Source: Nymphaea colorata
Lineage: Eukaryota > Streptophyta > Magnoliopsida > Nymphaeales > Nymphaeaceae
Assembly: GCF_008831285.2 (NCBI RefSeq)
Contig: NC_045145.1
Location: 14,834,040 to 14,898,039, forward strand
Direction of reading: 5' to 3'
DNA length: 64,000 nt
The notes beneath the pieces were generated by a model. That model did not search any database and had not been told where the DNA came from. It worked only from the letters and a program-made list of their open reading frames with translations. Positions 57,609 to 64,000 of this stretch are shown here, piece after piece. Made by a program: the position numbers and the translations under genes. Position 1 is the stretch's first letter, and each line of letters begins with the position of its first letter.

Positions 57609-60584
57609 ATGGCCCCCTCGACCGTCTTCCCTCTCAAGCTCCCGCTCTACTGCATCGATTCAGCCCTCGAGGTACTCGCCAAAGGCAGGATATGCAGGAT
57701 CTTCCACCATGTCCAGTACGCAATTGCTCTCTTCCTCTACGCTCTCTTCTCCGCCCTCCGCCTCCTCCTCCTCCGCTTTCCGGCCGGTTCCCGCCGGATT
57801 CCCAACCCGGAGCCCGCTGGGAGTAACAGCCCCGCGGTCCTCGACTCCGGAATAGGCCGGGCCCTCACGCAGATCCTCTCTCTAACGAGCGAGATCCCCG
57901 TGGGCTCACGGAAGTACGACGTCGTCCGCGACCTCGCCGATCGAATCATCGACGAGAACGCCCGCGATGGGAGCGCGGTGTTGGCAGAGATCAACCGCGC
58001 GGTGGTGTCCTCTGCTTTCGGCAGGACCCTCGACTTTCTGGAGGTGGCGATGGAGGAGCGCTCGTCGTCGGAGGGCGAGTTCCCATCTTCGGAGAAGGTC
58101 GAGGGCTCGCAGGTCATCGGGCTTTTGCGAGTCGTGGAGGCGGCTAGGCGCCGCCTAGGGTTTTCCGGGCGCAGGGACAGCAGGTTGTCTGCGGAGAAGC
58201 TGGCTCTGGAGCTGCTCTGGCTTGCGCAGAAGCTGGACGTCTGTGGAGCCGTTGGTGAAGCCATCCGACGTCTGGGATCGGCTTCTCGTGTGGCTCGACT
58301 CGCTGTCTCGGCTGACCCTCGGCTCCAGACTTGCATCGTCAAACTCTCAGGTACTCTCAAGACAAATTACGATTCCATCGTCCAACTCCCAGCCGTAGCA
58401 ATTTCCCTTGTCCATTTTTGCATTTGGACCCCATTTTTGCAGTTACCTTGCGAGTCTTTTCTCCTGTTTTCGGAACATGAGCTCAAAGTTCAGTGGTCGA
58501 CCCTCTACCGACAATGGAAACAACTAGATTATTGTAGTAATTGTTGGTCTCCTGCTCCAAAACGATTTATCTGAATTAGGTCTGGTGGATCACCGATTTC
58601 TTTCTGCGATGGTGATTCGCCCCACATCCCAGAGGGAGGAACAGAGATGAAAAATCTCGGCCCTGATTTCCGTCCGTCCTTTTGGCTGGTAGAGAATCGC
58701 TTGGAAGCTTTCGACACTGTCGCTTTTCCTTGGACGGCGACAATGTCCCTACGCATATGCTAGTTGGAACGCGTGTTTGGTCTCTGGCTGTTGTTCTTCG
58801 GGTCTGAATTTGACTCGTGACGTTTGCTAATTACGATTGGTTGCAATTTTACAATCTATTTGCTGAACCTTACCTGGCTGGAAAAATATCCAAGCGAGGT
58901 TGCTCACCACGAGTACCCTCACAGGATAGACCATACTGCCGACTATGCCGGCCTTTTTTCCCCTTATCAATTTGGGTCAGATCTTTCAGTAAATGGAGTG
59001 GGCCTACTTCGGCCATTCTGCTCCATGGTTGGTTGGTGTCGAGATCAACGCCGTTAAGACTCCTTACGGAATTTCTGCACTCGGACCCAAGTATGGTTTT
59101 TGTCAAATTCATGAAATTTAAAACTCAAGTTGTTGGGAGTTCATTTTGATATTTGATAGCGTTGGCGTTGCTAAAAGGGAGAGCTATCGGCCATCCATAT
59201 TCTCTTATTGATATAGCCCATAAAAAATGAAGTCCATTGAAGCTGGTGACAAGAGATCGCCCAAGAGCAGAAGAATTCGTGTTGTCAACAGCATCCTACT
59301 GAGGGTGGTACGGAAATCGAATTATCAGCTCAATCTGTAGTGCGATGTCTGACCGTAGTTACTACTTTCACGCAAACCCCACAAGGTCGTTAAAATCAGG
59401 TTCTGAAACGAATCCGACCGAAAAAGATTGAGAGAATAGGCTGAATTGAATCAGAATCAGAATCAGATTCGGAATCATTTGCAAATGGGATCAGATGAAA
59501 GTTTTATATCTTAAAGTAAAAACAAAGGAAGAAAGTTTTGAAAACATAAAAAGAGAAAGCAACAAACGTTATCTCTGACCCTCTAAGGAATCAAAAGCAT
59601 ATGATTTTACTCGAATCAGCCGATTCAGGTCCATTAGGCTAATTTTTACAACACTGCTTCCAAACAGTGAAAGTCATAAAACCTCTTGCAATTATCATGG
59701 CCTCTAACACCTTGTTTCCAAGCAGTCAAATTGTTGTGTTATGGATTTGTTGAAGAAGGCCGGACTGTGTATGCTAGTATAGGCAATCTGTGTTGCTTTT
59801 AGTGAGTGCTGGTAAATTAACCGAGCAGCTCTTTTGAGCTAGTTCGGCTTGGGAAACTTGGTCTTGCTGGTACTATCTTCTATGCTTTTAGTTGGTCGTG
59901 CGAATTGTATCACATTAAAACATCTATACGAAGGTTCATAATGAATCTTGAAATCTTTATTTAAACGAAAGCTAAAACGTTGGTTAAACCATAAACCTTC
60001 GGATCCTATTTGATTCTTTTTTGCTGGTTGGTTTGGTTTATTGATCTAATCTGATCTACAGATCAGCAGTAGAAATGGGGATTTCTTTTTTAAATAAATA
60101 GCAATTGAGAAAGGCTGAGCTTGCAGTGTAGATGATTTAGATAAATACTTGTTAATGTAATCAATTTCATATTATACCGTTTGTTAGTGAGCGGCATGAT
60201 TGGTCAAGTTCTTGCAGGTATTTACAATAAATTATTACCTTGTTCCTTTTGGCTTGTGCAGTTTTCATATTGAAGAAGATTAAGGAAGTTGAAGAAGATG
60301 GAGATAACAAGATCGAACGGTCAGAAGTACTCCAATTTCTGCTATGTTGGATGCCATTGCTTTGTCATGCTAGCAATGGCGCGGATGCACCAGTTTTATC
60401 ATCCGTTGAGAGAGTACATATGGAAGGTGTGATAGAGGAGACAATTAACAGACTGGCTTTGGAAGATCAGGAGAAGGTGTTAAGGATTTGGCTTAAGCAG
60501 TACTCAAGCTCTACTTCCGACTGGCCGAACTTGCAACAATGCTATAACAGGTGGTACTCTGCATCCAGAAAACTTGTTGGTTGA
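57609..60584 (+). CDS. Conserved plant protein of unknown function with one N-terminal membrane segment
   Basis: Two exons, 57609-58350 and 60262-60584, join in phase to 354 residues. The ATG has a good context (GAAATGGCC). Near residues 36-58 is a hydrophobic stretch, VQYAIALFLYALFSALRLLL, probably a membrane anchor; the rest looks soluble and helical, with TLDFLEVAMEE, LRVVEAARRRLGF and LALELLWLAQKLDVCGA in exon 1 and LQFLLCWMPLLCHA, ETINRLALEDQEKVLRIWL and NLQQCYNRWYSASRKL in exon 2. No catalytic motif was recognised. The pattern recalls plant proteins related in their C-terminal half to BTB-protein tails, but I cannot name the family with confidence. Exon 1 is GC-rich and exon 2 AT-rich. 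The open frame continues past the donor to about 58574, but the conserved-looking protein resumes only at 60262. Confidence 0.8.
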
Positions 60585-61435
60585 CAAACAGAGAAAGACT
60601 GGAATCAACAAATGTCAGCAAATATCTATCTCTGTAAAGGATTCTGTGGACGAATATCTATTTCTGTAAAGGATTAGGTCATCCACATTATAGAATGCAT
60701 TATTCATGACAGATGCACTTATTGTATACTTTCTCGTTCCCTTTGTAGTTGTACAAATTCTTGCATGGTGTACATATCTTAATATTTTTATATCATAGAC
60801 CCAGTAGGTATACAAGTTAACTTTTTCCTTTTTCCGTTGTTTTATTTTCCTTTCATGTAGAAAATGGTCGATTATATTCTCCGGTTAGCAATAAATCGAA
60901 TATTTAATGTAGTGTATACTTCTGTCCGTCTCTAAGTTTTTATGGATAAAAAGGCGAAGGCATAGTCCTGACAATGCGAACTTGCACGCACGTGGATATG
61001 CACGCACCGAAGAGTCCTGAAAATTTCAGACTGCAATTGTTGGTGACGAGCAGTGGTTGGCTTGGCTGAATAGCCAAGTTCTTGAGCAACAGATGTGTCT
61101 CTTGGAGCTTACATGGATTGTAGATACGATGACAAGCCTGAGGAAGAGAAAGGGGGAAACTTTATTCAACCTCCTGCAACCAGCTTGAATTTTTCATGGA
61201 ACAGGAGCAGTAAACTTTTGAACATGTTGGTGTCCACTCTTCGACGACCAGTTTCAAATCATTATGGCTCTCTAACCAAATGACGGTCCATATAGGTTAT
61301 AAAACACAAACTGCATATAGTGCTAGATTTCCCAGGAGAAGGCTACAACTCCCAACGAAGAGATGGTAAAGTTGGTTTCGATCGTCTCCTTCTAGGCTTC
61401 AACATCTAAATCAACCATTCTCGACAGATGAATCA
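60585..61435. other. Convergent 3' region between the unknown gene and the metacaspase
   Basis: This short spacer holds the 3' UTRs of two genes facing each other. A 56-residue frame starting at 61113 and ending at 61283 has a protein-like composition but no recognised motif. Nothing else is seen. Confidence 0.5.
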
Positions 61436-63981
61436 TCACAAGTAGAACGGCTTCTGGTATATGTCGAACGGCTCTGATGATGACAATAATGGCTCCTGCA
61501 TGATTTATGTATCAAATCAGCTAAGAAATGGATGAGCAGCATTTCACAATAATGCCGGGGCGTCATGGTTTTGTCTCCCTACTGTTCAACTGCCCTGTCA
61601 GAGAGGGACAATCACTGAAGTATATCTATTTTTCAGAAACCCAGCAAGCTATTAGGTTAATGGTATTATCTTTGTGCTTAGCTACAGTTCCAGAAGGACA
61701 TTGACCATCGAAACCATGCACTGTCTCCCATTTCATGATTTTGATGCACAGCCACGCTATCGTTCAGTATGCATTTGCTACAAATCATCAGTGACCTCTG
61801 ATGATGTTGCCAGCACCGATTTTCCTATGTTACAGTCCAGACCTGAGTACACTATCCATACTGCTGCCTGGTGACTACAAACTTTTTCCAACAAAATTTT
61901 AAGTCAAAGGCCAAAACATGCAAGAGCACAAGGTTTTCAGGATTTGGAACGAAAAGCCTACCATTAAATGAATGGCAGGCAATTAAACTGAAATTAGAGG
62001 GAAAAGTCCTCGGTTAACTACTCCCAAAGAGGGTCATGGGCAAAAATAATTGCAACAGCAGCAGCCGAGGAACTTCCACGAATTCAATTCCAAAATATGG
62101 CTGCGGTCTTTTAGGCTTTTTGCATATGTAATGCGTTTGGTCCAAATGACAAAGAAAAGGGAATCACCTGTGCCAACCCATTGCCGAATACTCTTTTCAA
62201 GAGCGAGGAAATTGGGCCACTTCCCTGAATTCCTAAATTAGCATTTCTGATAGCCCATTGAATGGAATGCATCAGACTGCCATAGGTTGCTCCAGCACCC
62301 TTATTCTCAATAGCATGAATGAAAGAGTAAGTCATGGCACCTGTCATTGTATTTCCAGTAAAAGCCTGCATAGCAAGAAAATCCATCCACACGTTATTTA
62401 TTTTGCACGGTAATCCATAGAGTGAATTTTGTTATATTTACAACTAAATTTGTTCAAAAATAGGGCATGGAAGATGCTTAAGCTGAATGTGCGCTTCCAT
62501 AAATTGCTTGGAAACTGCGTTGAGGAGCTTTTTAATTTTGAGGACTACTGCTTCATAGTATCCAGCAGAGTCTTGCGCCTAGTATCTTGGACATTTTTTG
62601 TTTCCTTAGAAGATTTCATAAAAGTTTAATTCTTGAGTCATTCGACCTGGAAAATATTGTATTTAAACGCCAACCATGTTTGTGTTGGTAAATAGGCGCT
62701 TGTGAACTTTATTCCACGCCATTCTCGACAGATCTCATTCGTATTCAGAGTGCTTTCTAGAACTCGATTTTAAGTTCCTAACCTTATGAAAATAATCTCT
62801 ATCGCATCTTACTAGGGAAAGATTAATATGACTGCTATAGTCTCTGCTCCAATGGTATTTTTTCTTCCTCCCCTATTTACTGACATATTTGATAGAGATG
62901 GAGAGAAAAGGACGTTTCTAGGTAACAAGTTGAGTCAAAAGAGCAGGATCTTAACCACAAAAATCATTGGGTTACGATGACAGATACCATACTGTATTCC
63001 ATATTTTAAAACAACACATCAAATAGCAACAGAAAGCTAATTGGATCAGAAAAATAGATGCACCTCCATTAATCTAAAATGCAACACCCAGGAATTGCTT
63101 CATAATAGGAATTTACATACTGTGTACCTCTCTATGTTGGTGTTCCTTACCGAGGTATCAGCTGAGGTTTGATGGTCATCACAGCTGCAGAATGACCATG
63201 CCTCTCCACCACTTGTACCCTTCTCTGCTGCCGCTGGTAGTGAACTATGCTGGTTTTGCAACTCGTATAGCCCGCTCCTATTTAGATCAGGATTCGAATT
63301 AGAAATGCCCGGTGGGAGTAAGGTTTAAGGACATCTTAACTTCAGTTGTCACAAGGTTACTAACACTGAAGCTTAACCCCGAGTGGAACCATCAGAAATG
63401 TTAGTTTTAAAAAGGCTGATTGACTTGGAGAGAAGAAGATGGTGAACCATCAAAAGAACCTCTCCACAGCACTAATTGAACTTATTGTCCCAGTCATGGT
63501 TGAATTCCCATGAAGCATCACTGGCGATGCTAGAAGCGTGTAACATGATAATACTGCTTCTCCCAGGAAGGTTCAAGTAATCAAGTCTGAGTTTCCCTTT
63601 GGAACTCATTTGACTTCACGAAAAATAAAAAGTTCAGATTAGCAACTAACCGACCGATTTTCCACACGTAGGGCAGATCAAGAGCAGTGCCACTATGACA
63701 AGCATCTATGATTGCATGAAGTCTCACTCCATGGTGAAGATTCCTGACAATTGTTTCATTGATCTCATCATCAACAATGGTTCCTGCCGTTTCAAAATCC
63801 AAGGGACAAAGTGTCTCATCATAACCATCAATTTCATCTCCATTATAATCTGGTTGCTGCGACCCATGACCAGAGAAATGAAAAACCAATGAATCTCCTG
63901 CATGACAGTCCTGTACAAGCCACCGCATTGCCATTCGAATGTTTTGTTTGGTGGGCCACCGAGATGGATCGCTTTCATCTT
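61436..63981 (-). CDS. Type I metacaspase (partial, N-terminal part outside window)
   Basis: Arg/Lys-specific cysteine protease of the metacaspase family involved in cell death and proteostasis. Exons in transcript order: 63651-63981, 63151-63277, 62168-62365 and 61436-61495. The first begins in mid-protein (DESDPSRWPTKQNIRMAMRW), so the N-terminal LSD1-type zinc finger and proline-rich prodomain expected of plant type I members would lie to the right of the window. The p20 part has catalytic His in VFHFSGHGSQQ and catalytic Cys in IIDACHSGTALDLPY, plus DGYDETLCP and VDDEIN. The p10 part has GTSGGEAWSF, CDDHQTSADTS, FTGNTMTGAMTYSFI and GATYGSLM, and ends with the conserved EPLLSSSEPFDIYQKPFYL. 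The absence of a long p20-p10 linker fits type I. Phases agree at all junctions. It should be catalytically competent. Confidence 0.92.
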
Positions 63982-64000
63982 CTGCAAAAGATAAATGTGA

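Noticed and set aside
57737-58360. 207-residue minus-strand frame opposite the unknown plus-strand gene
   Set aside because: It is a shadow of a GC-rich exon; the composition (Arg/Ser/Ala-rich) is typical of antisense reading.
58351-58574. Read-through of the unknown gene past its first donor to a stop at 58574
   Set aside because: The GGTACTC donor ends exon 1 in the right phase for the conserved-looking exon at 60262; the read-through part has no helical pattern matching the rest.
61083-61283. Open frame between the two convergent genes (56 residues from the ATG at 61113)
   Set aside because: Protein-like composition, but a second overlapping frame looks just as good, there is no family match, and it lies where 3' UTRs are expected.
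1-64000. CRISPR arrays, operons, rRNA, tRNA and intact retrotransposon proteins
   Set aside because: Looked for and not seen: no regularly spaced short repeats, no tRNA cloverleaf with B box, and no reverse transcriptase, integrase or transposase motif in any frame. The tandem repeats present are long units without spacers.

Overview
The window is nuclear DNA of a flowering plant. The genes have many short exons with GT-AG introns, the spacers are AT-rich and full of microsatellites and decayed repeats, and the proteins belong to plant families (TOM1/TOM3, clade F-type PP2C, OM64/Toc64, STOP-type zinc finger, LRR-II receptor kinase, type I metacaspase). Gene density is about one per 8 kb. There is no grass-like codon bias; an eudicot or early-diverging angiosperm would fit, but the sequence alone does not settle the lineage. 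No intact autonomous transposon, virus, CRISPR array, rRNA or tRNA gene was recognised.

Layout from left to right. 0.3-3.7 kb, minus: TOM1/TOM3-like seven-helix membrane protein, exons 1-8, with the 3' end outside the window. 3.9-8.9 kb: repeat-rich spacer. 9.2-14.7 kb, plus: small PP2C phosphatase in 5 exons with a 3.85-kb third intron. 14.7-17.2 kb: spacer. 17.3-28.2 kb, plus: OM64/Toc64-type amidase-fold plus TPR outer-membrane receptor in 13 exons, followed by a duplicated 3' flank. 30.7-31.8 kb, plus: single-exon STOP1/STOP2-like C2H2 factor. 34.2-34.4 kb, minus: a possible 70-residue acidic protein. 36.2-40.6 kb, minus: LRR-II receptor kinase with 11 coding exons and a leader reaching about 42.15 kb. 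42.2-52.6 kb: a 10-kb spacer with several families of tandem and inverted repeats. 53.0-56.4 kb, plus: alpha/beta hydrolase. 57.6-60.6 kb, plus: an unrecognised membrane-anchored plant protein in 2 exons. 61.4-64.0 kb, minus: type I metacaspase with its N-terminal part outside the window.

The genes do not form a pathway or cluster. Several have stress or signalling roles in other plants (PP2C, STOP, receptor kinase, metacaspase), but this is normal for a plant euchromatic segment. The points most worth checking are: the OM64 start codon, which is two bases out of frame with the conserved protein; a Cys at the amidase nucleophile position of OM64, with the other two triad positions kept; two overlapping hydrophobic leader frames in the receptor kinase; a three-core ACGT box cluster upstream of the TOM1-like gene; and several local repeat structures. 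I found no convincing new biological system. All exon borders were read by eye from splice signals and remembered family conservation, without transcript data.
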